In this document: positions 47,253-58,545 of the stretch, piece by piece
How positions within the stretch are numbered: position 1 is the stretch's first letter
How the letters are laid out: each line of letters opens with the position of its first letter
From: Euwallacea fornicatus
Taxonomy: Eukaryota > Arthropoda > Insecta > Coleoptera > Curculionidae
Length of the DNA stretch: 64,000 nucleotides
Direction: 5' to 3'
NCBI RefSeq assembly: GCF_040115645.1
Contig: NC_089549.1
Span: forward strand, 558,001 to 622,000
Notes under the pieces: model-generated
What the model saw: only the letters and a program-made list of their open reading frames with translations
What the model was told of the DNA's origin: nothing
Databases searched by the model: none
Made by a program: the position numbers and the translations under genes

Positions 47253-49574
47253 CTGACCTGGCTTAATTGGCACCACTCGGCTCACAGCTTCTTCAGGCGT
47301 ATCTTCTATTTAACGATCGCAGGCGCACTGATGCTACGTTAATCACTCATAAACATTTTGTTGTTTTTGTATGAAGTTAATTACACATACAACATCGGCC
47401 CGATTTTACTAGTGAAATATTGGGAGAGCAACGTTTATCTCAAATCAGATCAGAACTCGGAACCCCCTGTTCGTGTGTGTGTGTGTGTGTTTTTTTCCGA
47501 TGAAAGTACTTACCTCTGAATTATCATTGAAAATCACCGTTTCGTGAAGGGGGAATCATGCCATTTCTCGGCACTAGGTGCGAAATAATAAACATTTATC
47601 GTTTGGAAATGTGCGCAATTTCACAGTTTCCTGTGGTGTTCAATACTGGTTTTGGACTTATTGATAAACTACATGGAAACATACACCTAGATTAGCTAGC
47701 TACGCCCTCAATGTTTTTCTCACTGCGTTCGGCCCACGAATGGGATTTGGTGATTTTCACCAGAGATAAATTTGGCGAAATCGCTAAAGTTTAATGAAAG
47801 TTTTTCTTTATGATATGTTATCTAAATCCTTGTTTCGATTAATATTATTAATCTTTAGATGTACAAATGAAAAATCCCAAAAAAAAAAACTCACCTTCGC
47901 TCACCGCAAATTGACGTTACTCTGAGAAATTCGAGTCTTAAGATCGGAGATTTTTGTCCAAATTTAATCTAATCACACAAAAATGGTAATTTCTTTATTG
48001 CGACAATATGTATTAATTGCGCCAATAAAGCACTAAACGTAAACAAACAATTACGATAATTTCGATGGTAAAATCTTCAAAACTCCCATACACTTTTAGC
48101 GAAACACCGATGGATCGTTCACTAAGCTTGCAAAAAAAGGTTAATAAGCTATGTGGTTATTTGTGTTGGTAATGGAATGTCGCTAATAAGCTGTCTAATC
48201 ATAATTTGTGTAGAAAATATTGTAAAAACCTTGAAAACCTAAAGCAACCTAGTTATGAGGAGTGTAAAAGTAAAACCTATTCGGGGTCAATATAAACAAA
48301 GTGATCGAAATGTTTCAGCGGAAAGGTACCTCAACGTGGTCGTCTCGATGCGCCCCATAAGCCTGCATAAACTGGGCGTAAATATCTCTTTTAGTTTCTG
48401 AGATGCAGTACCGCCTTGATGTCTATTTCGGCGATTTTGGACGTACCTCAAAAGGGAGCGGCCTGCCAAAACGGTTGTGCTACGCTCGTGGAATTTTGCT
48501 CAGTACTATTACATCTATGGGATGTCTTGGGGGAGGGGGGGGGGGAGGTAAATTTGCATTTAAACGAGTTAAAAAAAACACACACACAGAGCAGTACTAG
48601 GAGTTCGATCTTCGTGCCGATTTACTGAAAATAACAAAGAAACGCGGAAATGATTTGACCTCCTTTGGTGGACACAGTTTTTCCCTCAAGTTGAATCAGG
48701 TCGATAATTTTTGTTCATACGTACTGGGAACACGCTAAAAGTGGCGAAAAAGTGCATGGTTTTCCTCGAATTAAAAATGTTCTGGAAAATTTCCTCGAAT
48801 TCGTGGAAGTTGCTGGCCTAGAGCCTCTATAGCCCGCCATATTATGTCAATTCAAGCCCATATTTATTATTATTTATCACGAGTTATCCAACATTTTGAA
48901 ACATCATGGGCTAGACATTGGAAATTTGAAGTAAAACACACCAAATGGTGCAAAGAACAATTATTTAGTGTACTCTGGCAAAACGCGGAGACTTAGCTGT
49001 GGGCATCCCAGTACCATTCGATGGGTAACTAAAAATGACACATCCTGGTAGGTTGGAAAATAGGGCATTGCATTTAAACCAACGAAATTACAGCCACTTA
49101 AAGTTCTTGCTTGATTAGTTTTCATTTTTGCACGCCCTGTATAAGATAGCACGTTTATCATGATTGTGATATAAAGTATGATCTATTGTCACACCACTGC
49201 AAACTACGCTTACATGACTTAAATACTTCTGAAATGTTTAAAACATTAAAATTATGTTAAATTTTGATCGAATTTGAATTATTTAAAAAACTTTAAGTGT
49301 TAGGTATTGTAAGTCTTATTAAAACAGACGCTTTGATCGAAGAATTCGAAAATGTAATAATGTGCAAGGGGTGCTATTAAAAAAAAATGCAACTTCGATA
49401 CTTTTAGAGTTTTTGGGACACCCTGTATAATATGAAAATAATTTTAGAAAGTAGTCACAATAGACCCTCATATAGTCCAGAGGTGAGACTTTTTGAAAGC
49501 CTCGTATTTTGGCCACAATATTCCGTGCCGTAGAGCGTGAATGACCCCGTATATATGCATAGAGGGTAGCTAAG
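47253..49574. other. Unassigned sequence with simple repeats and transposon ends
   Basis: Holds a (GT)n run at 47473-47490, a G-rich run at 48528-48547, and two transposon-type termini (GCACGCCCTGTATAAG near 49129 and GACACCCTGTATAATA near 49414). No host gene recognised. Confidence 0.45.
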
Positions 49575-50050
49575 ATATAGAGGGTGTCAAATTATAACAA
49601 AAAAGTCTCCTTAGATATTTCCAATATGGCTCAAATTCGATTATTTATTGATGTAAAAAAATAATATAAATATTATTTGCAAGATTATTGTTATAGTGCA
49701 AGGTTTTCTTCAATTTTTTCAATTCAAGTTTTTTCCCTAATTTTGAAATAAATAAACTTTGCATTGATCAATTATTAATAAAAGGTTTCTGCAATTCTTT
49801 TCGGTTCTGTTTGCGGAACAAAAAACATAAAAATCGGTCTTAACTAACGGCAAACGCAATGTCGTACATACAGAATAAAATAAAGGTATCCCCAAGGCAC
49901 ACCACTGTCGCATGGAAAAATCCAAATAGATATAAATATGAAGCTTTTCACTCCACATTTGCACGCTGAAATTCAAAAATCAAATTCGAGCCATATTGGA
50001 AATATTCAAGGAAAACTTTTTTTTGTGGTATATTTTAACACCCTGTATAT
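49575..50050. mobile_element. Non-autonomous DNA transposon (MITE) with ~65-bp terminal inverted repeats
   Basis: The left end at 49575 reads ATATAGAGGGTGTCAAATTA and contains further in ATATTTCCAATATGGCTC. The right end, read in reverse from 50050, gives ATATACAGGGTGTTAAAATA and later ATATTTCCAATATGGCTC. The arms match over about 65-70 bp with few differences. The 340-bp interior has no coding potential. The ends share the GGGTGT core with the transposase-bearing relics at 26476 and 58540, which may have mobilised it. Confidence 0.82.
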
Positions 50051-53000
50051 TGAAAACGAAGCATTTGCGAACATTTGCCTATTAGACACGTTCCATTTGA
50101 AATGCATCCGCGATTAGGCCATTAAATTTTCTACGCGTTGTTAGAAAACACCTTGTAGAAGGGATGGTCGTGCAAAAATGCTTTGGGGTAGATCTTTTTC
50201 CCCGGAGTTAGAATTTTTCTAAAATTATTAATCCGGAAGGAAAATCTACTTTTAAAGTCGACAAATCAAAGTCTCAGTACTTCACCGCTTCACACTGAAT
50301 CAAGTCGATAGTTTTTTTAAATTTATTTAGAGAAAGTGTGCAGCAAAAATCTGCTAAAAGAGCATCGGTGTTGCAGGTTTTCACTCGTAGCAAAATATTT
50401 CTAAAAATTATTTTTCCTTAAATTTAATATTTTCTTAAATCTCTCTTCCTACAGTCTCGGGACATCACAGCTTCACATCGAATCGAGTGTGTAATAATGT
50501 TCTTGTCACTGCATGCCAAGCGCGCGCAAGAAACCGAACTGCAAACGTGCAAAAACGCATTGGCGTAGAACTTTTTTTTTTAAGTAACAAATTTTTGAAA
50601 ATTAATTCTGTACGATTTAATATTAAACGATGTTTCTAATACGAGTGTGAAATTATTGCTGGTTTTAGTACGTGCTGCGCCAATGAGATTGCGAACGTTC
50701 CGTCGCAAATTTTCAACAAAACCATGAACCTTGGGAACTACAGATAACAAAGCCAGCGGCGAGCCGCCTCTAATTTAAACGTTTAATTTATTTATTTCGA
50801 CTTGTTTTTATTCCTTAAATCTCTTTCGAATGCCACCGGGACCTCACGGAAACTCAAGCCAAAACTTATCCAACGTGGAAACTTCACATAACCAAAAATC
50901 AACAGCGAAGCCCCCTTGAAAGCACGTCGGGCTGCCTTTAAACTTTATTAGGGATCTCTGATATGTGATATCATATAAAATTGGGGTACTGGAAACTATG
51001 TCAGGGGAGTTTGAGGCAGGGCCTGCCTCGTAAGGCGATGACTGTTACATCAAGACCGCAGTGTAAACTTGAAAATTTTCACTTTTGTGTCTCATGTGCC
51101 AATGAAATTACACGTTCCTACCGGGACCATTTGTGAATCGTGCCCTTAACAACTCAGTGGCGTAATACTTTTTTGGCGTTGAAATGCACTTTTATTATGT
51201 TGCTAAGCCTGGCGTTATTCCGAGAAAGCTCTATGAAATTTGAGCTCTCTCTGCGCAAGATAAAGGGATTATTTGGGGCTCTATTTATTTTTTTCTTATA
51301 TTGCCAGAGAGCTTTCCCATTAATTCCGCTTTTAATTTAATTCGGAAGTGCCTTCTTCGCCCGGAAGGATAGCGAACTTTAGCAACTTCCTGGAACCTTG
51401 GAGGGGCCAAATCCCACGGAACCATCGAACCAGCGGTTCCATGCCTTTATTAACTGGTTGGTGGTACCAGACAAGCGTCGACCGTGAATTCGAAACTGTT
51501 GACGTTGGCCATGGTTCGGCTCTGTATGGTACCGCACAAATATTATAACGACAGAACCATATTTCCATTTTAGCGGTAGGATGTCATGAAAGGAACTATC
51601 AGCAGTTTTTTTTTGTGATATCATTAGCATTTTATGGTTGCGGGTAATTAGTATTCCGCAGATTGGGTAACCCTGAAAGTCCATTGTCATTGTCGCAGTT
51701 AACGACGACTTATGGTTTCAGCTTTGAATAGTAGGAATTTCGCATGTTTTCACCTAAGTACCAATTGCATTGAATTCTAATACTCCCATCAAGTCATAAG
51801 CATACATTTACCACGGAGGTCAACACAATTATTTCCCATTTGATTCATTTACGATGAATCTCTGTTGTTCTTAACCCATTTACTGCTAATTTAATTGCAA
51901 ATTATGGAAATAAATAGGAAAAGTTGAAGATAATGAAATAACTGTATAAATTATAAGGTTGACGGAGCGTTCTAAGAGCTTTTTCAGTTAATTACCATTT
52001 ATAATTTATACTCGTAAATGTACACTAATTACCCCCGAAACGGCCCCTTTACTTGTTTCGACTACACGCTTGAACACACGCAAAAATATACCCTGAACTG
52101 TCCGTAAAAAAGGGCGATCCTGCAGCTTATTGATCAACCAACGCATGAATCCGTCCTGCTTTGTGATTCTACGAGCTCGAACCGGAAATAACCCGTATGA
52201 TAACCCGAACCAGAATTAACCTGTTTATGTTTACGTTTTCGGGGGTTTGCAGCGAGTTAAATATGGCTTTGAGCCACGTTTGTGTTCGCGCTAATATTCA
52301 GCTTAATTCTTTGCAAACCAGTTACGCACCGGGCTTATATTTTAGAGAATTGTCGGGTTCGAAATGTAAAAAATAACACTTTTCATCGAGACGTGGTACG
52401 CCACTGCTTGCAATGTAACAGATTTGTTTCAAGTGTAAATATTTTTCGTTTCAGAGGATTTAATTCCTTGAAAACCATACGAGCAGAAAGATATGTGTGA
52501 AAAAGTTCTCCAGCCACAGCCTATTCGAAAACGGTCAGGGCTGACCGAAGTGTCCTACGCCACTGTTCGCGATGCAATTCATTAGGTTTGTCAGGCACGT
52601 TCTAGCAATACGTAATTTGTTTCGGACAAAACCAGGCGCTCGGCACAACGTTTAATACGTTATTTTTCTGAGACTTTCACGTTAACGAAACTTTGGCGAT
52701 TATAGAAAGTCATCAAACGATGGACGTCCACGCTGCCGCTCGTGATAATCAAAAGCTTCGACCATTTTCACCTGCAAAGAAGCGAATCGCAATTGTCTCA
52801 GAAAAAAAAGTGAAAGAATCGAACGTTTAACCCTGCGCACGCCTCTGGTGGCTTCGGAGTGCGCCTCGAAACCAAAAATCGCGACGGCAATATTAAATTT
52901 TTGAATCCGACATCAAAAAAAGTAATTTCAATAAAAATGATCATTCGAAACGATTGAGCTTTCTTCGGCCCTTTTCAGTTCGTAATGATATCGAATTATT

Positions 53001-53350
53001 ATGAAATTATTTGTGTCAAATCAAATGGAAATTAGGTCAGTTCGACAAACAGGCATTTAATTACACAGTCAATTTTCGCACTGTTTAACCGACGAGGATG
53101 ACATTGCCTGGGCGATTACAAGGGATAAATACTAAACTAATTTGTTGTGCTGCAACGGAATTTGGTATTTTCAGTAGTATTCGGTGTATTACAAGAAGTC
53201 CGTTGTAAGACACGTAAGGTGGTATGAGTCACTTCTTACTGATTTCATTCACTTGATCAGATTGGTGATTGTGCAGGTGCTGAATGTGCGTTCGTATGCT
53301 AAGAGAATGCGTCATTGAGAATGCGAAAGGGTGGACGAACAACAGATTTT
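50051..53350. other. Unassigned sequence with dispersed CAGTGGCGTAG-type repeats
   Basis: Contains diverged copies of a repeat with a GGCGTAG core (50562, 51155, and inverted near 52397 and 52556). Spaced related copies occur at about 50167, 50351 and 50547. Both-strand open frames at 51332-51690 have no recognisable similarity. No host gene seen. Confidence 0.45.
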
Positions 53351-53352
53351 TT

Positions 53353-53357
<5 letters not shown>

Positions 53358-53394
<37 letters not shown>
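53358..53394. repeat. Poly(T) tract
   Basis: An uninterrupted run of T of roughly 37 bases. It could be the poly(A) tail of a retro-inserted sequence on the minus strand or simple slippage; no adjacent retroelement coding sequence was found. Confidence 0.9.
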
Positions 53395-53395
<1 letters not shown>

Positions 53396-54180
53396 GAAAG
53401 AGTAGTAAGATGATGTAGGTAAATTTTTTATCATTCTCGTAACTATCCTAATCCCCCAAAAAACGCCAATGGAGTGCTGCATTAGAGTCCACTCTCATCA
53501 TTATTTTTTCGTAGGATGCCTTAAGAGGATTCTTATCATTTTCTTCGACTGCCGCGGAGGTTTCAAAAACCAGTTTTCCCAGATCATTATTGTCGAATTA
53601 AACCGAACGAAGCTCGAAAAAAGAGCTTTCAGCTGCAAGACCAACAAAGGGCGCACAAAAACAAATACATGTAAATATGTATGTATGATGATTATGAGGA
53701 ATTCTCGTATGCACCTAATTACGCCAGAATATTTTCTTTGAGACTACGTGCATGCAAATTAATCAGGTTATTTCAAGAGAAATTCCAACTCTGTTCGTTT
53801 ACTCGAACTACAGAAGTTTCTAGAAAAGTGATGAGGGATTTCTATCTCTGATTGGAAGACTTTTAAAACAATTCCCCCAGTATTTACATAAAATGGTGAT
53901 TTGAAATGCAAAAAATGCAAAATGGAATATTATCGTTTGTTAGTTCATAAAAACTATCGAGTCTTTTACATCGGACACGTCTTTATTCGCTTGAAACGTT
54001 TAAAACGTTTATTAAATATTCCTAAGGCAATTTATTTGTCAATTTATGCGCTTATGGTTTTGAATAAAATTACGAACTTCCTTGTACATACGAAAGGCGA
54101 CATATTCCAATGCGAACGGCGGCATAGCACGTCTCGCCCAAACTCGAGATGGCATCAGTAATATAAATACAGCCATTAAC

Positions 54181-54201
54181 TCACTACGAATCTCGTAGTG
54201 A
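54181..54201. repeat. Short perfect hairpin
   Basis: TCACTACGA and TCGTAGTGA are exact reverse complements separated by three bases. It is too short to call an RNA gene. Confidence 0.5.
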
Positions 54202-54449
54202 TTCGGATCCTACGAACATTTTCAGGAATTAATTGGGTCAGGTAGGTGCAACGCGCATTTCCCCCAGATGACAGAAAGATGGTACATCCCTACAAACGAT
54301 AGGAACTGTCGAAAATTCAATTGTTTCTGTCCGCGCGCTTCTTGACAGATATCCTTATAAACGTCATAAAGTGAAAGTTATTAATTTTTATGGTAATAAT
54401 TTCTGGTTCGGCTTGCGAAGCTTTGTTTCCTTCGAATACCCTGTTGTGT

Positions 54450-55345
54450 CCTATAAAAAAATTAAAGAGAACGGGTCGCAACAAGCACCGTTCTTCCGAT
54501 GAAAGGCGTCTGATAAGGAACCTAGAAATGGAGGACCGTCATCCCGGTCCATCGCAAGAGTTATTGGACGTTCCGTCGGAACGGTCCGGAATGCCTTTAA
54601 AGACCATTCCAATCAAGAAAACAAAGGTAAAGCTCTGAAGACTACGCCTAGTACGGATCGAAAAATTGTGCGAACGGCAAGGAAAGACTCTCTCAAGACG
54701 GTCCAAGAAATGTTGACCGAGTCAGACGCTGATGTCGACGCTTGGACAATTCGGAGAAGGCTCCTGGGACAGAACTTGAAAGCGAGAAGTCCCCGACAGG
54801 TGCCCCTTTTGAAAAAAAATTCATCGAGTCGCTCGAGAACACTCAGAACGGTCGGGGGAGGAAAATCAGAAAAAATGGGGAAAATTCTAGGGAGTGACGC
54901 ATACAAGATTATGCTGTTTAGTTCGGACCGTTCCGGATTGGTGCGAACGCCCTCAGGATTAGCGTTTGACCTTAGATACACGGTGAAGACCGCAAAGCAC
55001 GGAGGCGGTAATACTAAAATTTGGGGATGTTTTTTTTGGACTGGTGTGGGCCCTCTCGTAAAAATTGATGGAATTCTAACTGAAGAAGAATCATATTTGG
55101 ACATCTTAACAGTCCACGTGTTGCCGCATGCTGACGTGGACATGCTCTTTAAAATGGGCGGTAAGATGACGATACGGCAAATGTTGTGAAGAATCGGTTC
55201 GGCACAAATTCCGTTGATGTTATGGACTAGCCCGCACAATCGCCAGACTTGAATCCTATAGAAAGCATTTGACACTAGTTGAAAAACACGAGTACTGTCG
55301 AAGGCTCATCGCCTCCATGGTGTCAACATGTTTTGGAAGCAAACG
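54450..55345 (+). pseudogene. Decayed Tc1-family transposase
   Basis: Tc1-like fragments are in order with frameshifts. The DNA-binding part has HRSSDERRLIRN (about 54490) and RSVGTVRNAFKDHSNQENKG (about 54571-54625). Then come TVQEMLTESDADVDAWTIRRRL (about 54700-54765), HGGGNTKIWGCFFWTGVGPL (about 55000-55060) and a PAQSPDLNPIES segment (about 55230-55268) that carries the third catalytic Asp but is followed by a stop. At least two frame changes and several stops make it inactive. The ends of the element were not delimited. Confidence 0.85.
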
Positions 55346-58244
55346 GGTGCATAATTAAATACTAATCATTAAATTTTATGATTCGTAAATAATTTGTGTT
55401 TTTTTTTAATGATCAATAAGTTTTCATCTATTTAATGAAAACACTCAATTTTTCAATTCTTGTGTTTTTTGCTTTAATTTCTAAAATTTCGCACATATTA
55501 CTGATAATTTACTGTAGTTTAATGTTAAATACTGCCTTGGATAAGTCCTCAACACGGAAGCATTATTTCCCGTAAAAACTTCGACAACACAGAGCGTTAA
55601 GCAGCAAATGGGCAGATGCATTTATTTCATTGCTCGCATCTGTATATATAAATTTTTAATTCCAATCGAAACAGGACATAAAAATTCTCTAAAAGACTGA
55701 CGAAGCTGGTAAGGCATGCCTCACGTATTCAGAGAATTCAGCTCAATATCACCGTGAACATGAAACATGCCAAAATGCAGATTAGCTTACTAGTTTAGTA
55801 CACAGCCACAAGTTTAATTTTACGTGATAATTTTCAAAAATTTCAAAATTTAAGAATTAATAATAGAATGCAAATTTTGTTGGTGCAGTTTATCGATGAG
55901 TTTTGCACGACAATGTTTTTTCGAAGTATTAAAAGGAAAGTTTTATCTCTGCTGCTTGATGCGCCTCTAATTTTTGAGATATAAATTCAATTGCTTCATG
56001 GAATATGAAATATACCTACAACTGAATATCTTACTGGATTTTCCAAGCTTTCCGATTCCAGATTAAAGAAGTATCGAGGTTTACCTGTGACAATTTATAA
56101 ATCTGCCTCCAGTTCCCTAAGAATCTCACTTTCAGTAAATGTAAACGTAAAATATGCTTAAAGTTGAAAGCTCACTAAGGAAACAGTGGCGTGGAAATTA
56201 TTTGAAGTTTCAGAAGGTCGTCTGGGACGCGGCTGCATCGGGGGAAATTTGAAAATTTTCTAAAATTTCAAAACGCTTAGAGCGGACATATTCCACCAAA
56301 ACCAGCAGCACGGCAGGATTCATTCGATCGTCACAATTTTCTACAATTAGGGGCTTAAGAGATTCTGTGAGCCATTCAGTTACGTTTCTTAATTCCGAGA
56401 AATAAAATTGAGAATGTTACTAAATATCGGCAAAGATTTGAGCGAATACGTCCCGCTGAAAACGGTAACGCAGCACGCTTCGTTCGATCATTATCATTTT
56501 ATAAAACCGGGGGCTTAAAAATTCCGTAAAACTTCACGCGCTAACTTGTTACGCCTCTGACTTTCAACTGATAAAATTAATAATTGTCTGAAACGTCAAG
56601 GCAGCTCAAACCTAGTGCACTCCACTGAACGCAGTGGCGTCGCGCGTTTCATTCACTGCGTGGCTCTTGGACATTCTAAATCAAGTGATACTTTAAGTTT
56701 TTGAAGATGAATTTGCAATGTTATGACAGGCCTTGTGGTCCGCGAGCCGATATCGACCAGAGCAAGGCTAAATATTCTAGAGAAAGTTGGATTGGATTCT
56801 GCATTGAACAGTGCCACACACATAAAAAATGTTACATAATTTTAAATGCTTTTTGCAGCAGGTTCTATTGATATAAAAGAAAAAAGTCATGAGGAAGTAA
56901 AATCTAAAAAAAAGCGTTCAATTAAGGCCCCGAGGTCGTTAACAATGTGGAAAAAACGAGCCTTCAGGAACGCCCTAAATTTGCTTCAAGGCGTGATTTG
57001 ATTGAGCCATTAGTGAGGTAGAATCGCGGACGAAAGGTGCGTACGAAAGAGCTTGTTGAATGTCCAATAATGGAACGATTTGAGTTTTAAGTAATGAAAA
57101 CGTTCGCCGACTTATTGGATCGTCCATGCAACATCAAGTGATTCTCTGTTAGTTTAAACAAAGATAAACTATGAAATTGTTTGTGCTTACCAAAATATAT
57201 TTCTTGGTCATTTCCTCGGGGAAAAGGGGCACTAAAACACGACAGTTTCTAATAACTTTAAGTCAAGTTTTGATTGACCCGCGGCACCACAGAGCGGATT
57301 CTTGAAATGTTACTGAACTGGACAGTGGCCTGCAACTACACTATCTCGAACCCAACTTTGTATAGCAGGAATTCTTCCTATATCTTGCTCACCTGCGATA
57401 TCGAACTACTTGCACTTTTTACCTGTACCGAGTGTTTTTTTTTTCATCGTTGTCTAAATATCCGACAGTGAAATATTGCATGAAACAAGACAAGTCTTTG
57501 ACCTATAAATCCTCCTTTCAAGGGCAATTTGTACGTCCCGGAATTCGGAATTGACTATTCCCAGGGAAGTCCCCGCATTTTTTTCGAGACGCGAAGACAA
57601 AGGAGAAACAAAAAAAAATCTCCAGACAATAAAATGGAATTCGCAGCGTTTCTTCTTATCCAGTTTGGAATTGGGGTTGTTTAGAGGGTTTAGTGTCCCC
57701 TCCGGGTAAACACCATTAACAAACAATCTCCCTCTCGGGCATTCAGTTATGTAATTCGCGAATAATACTTCAATAATGTTGAGAATTAACGTTTCGCCAG
57801 GAGTAAAAAGTTAATCGACCTTTAATTAACAGGTCATGTTTTATTGAAATTTTATTGTAGCGAACGATGCAATTCACCTGAGGAAATCGATTTTGATCGA
57901 TTTGTTATCGACGTGACAGTTCGATGATTTCCTGTTTTTGGTGCAAATGTCTACCTCATCTCCGAGCTCATAAATGCCGCTGCGTTACGTCGGTGTGTGG
58001 ACCGAAGGGTCATCTAATGAATTTTCTCATAAGTCCTGATGAAGTTATCCCGCGTGTTAATGAATTTTTAATCGTTTTCAGCGTTTGAGAAAAGCGGTGC
58101 CAATTTCGAGGCGATCGCGGAAGATATCGGGGGAGAATTTTTTCCATCCCCAACCCTCAGTCGAGTCGTTTTGGCTCTAGAACCGTTTTCCTTCGAAAAT
58201 CTAATAGTTCACCTTTGCGGCAAAAACCATATATGTTTAAGTAA
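55346..58244. other. Unassigned intergenic sequence
   Basis: No gene recognised. Copies of the CAGTGGCG core lie at 56184 and 56632. A short inverted word AATCGAT/ATCGATT lies at about 57886-57903 with another ATCGA nearby, reminiscent of insulator/DREF-type motifs but unproven. Confidence 0.4.
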
Positions 58245-58545
58245 TTGTTATTAAAATGCTCCTTTGCAGATACGTCACAAAGTGTGGTTCCAGCATGACG
58301 GTGCCCCTGTGTACGTTTTGCCTGCCGCGAGCAGGAGCACCTAAACCTGCGATTTTCCGGGTGACGGAGAGCCCCATCTAACCGCTTTGGATTTTTTCCT
58401 CTTGGGTTGCACCAAGCCTTCGGTCTATCGAACCCCTGTGGCCTTTCGGGCAGTCGCAAAATTACGAACTGTCCGAGAACGAGATACTTTTCCATCCGTG
58501 TATGCTTGGATGCCAATAATTATGAATGAGACACCCTGTATATCG
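58245..58545 (+). mobile_element. 3' fragment of a mariner-superfamily DNA transposon
   Basis: A frame reading QIRHKVWFQHDGAP (about 58268-58310) resembles the block around the second catalytic Asp of the same insect transposase class whose N-terminus is seen at 26790. It is followed, in a second frame, by LTALDFFLLGCTKPSVYRTP (about 58378-58437), around the third Asp. The element ends with GACACCCTGTATATCG at about 58530-58545, the reverse complement of the terminus at 26476. Frameshifted and truncated at its 5' side. Confidence 0.7.

Noticed and set aside
51332..51690. Both-strand open frames around 51.3-51.7 kb
   Set aside because: No similarity recognised on either strand and no splice or poly(A) context; probably chance in a GC-richer patch.
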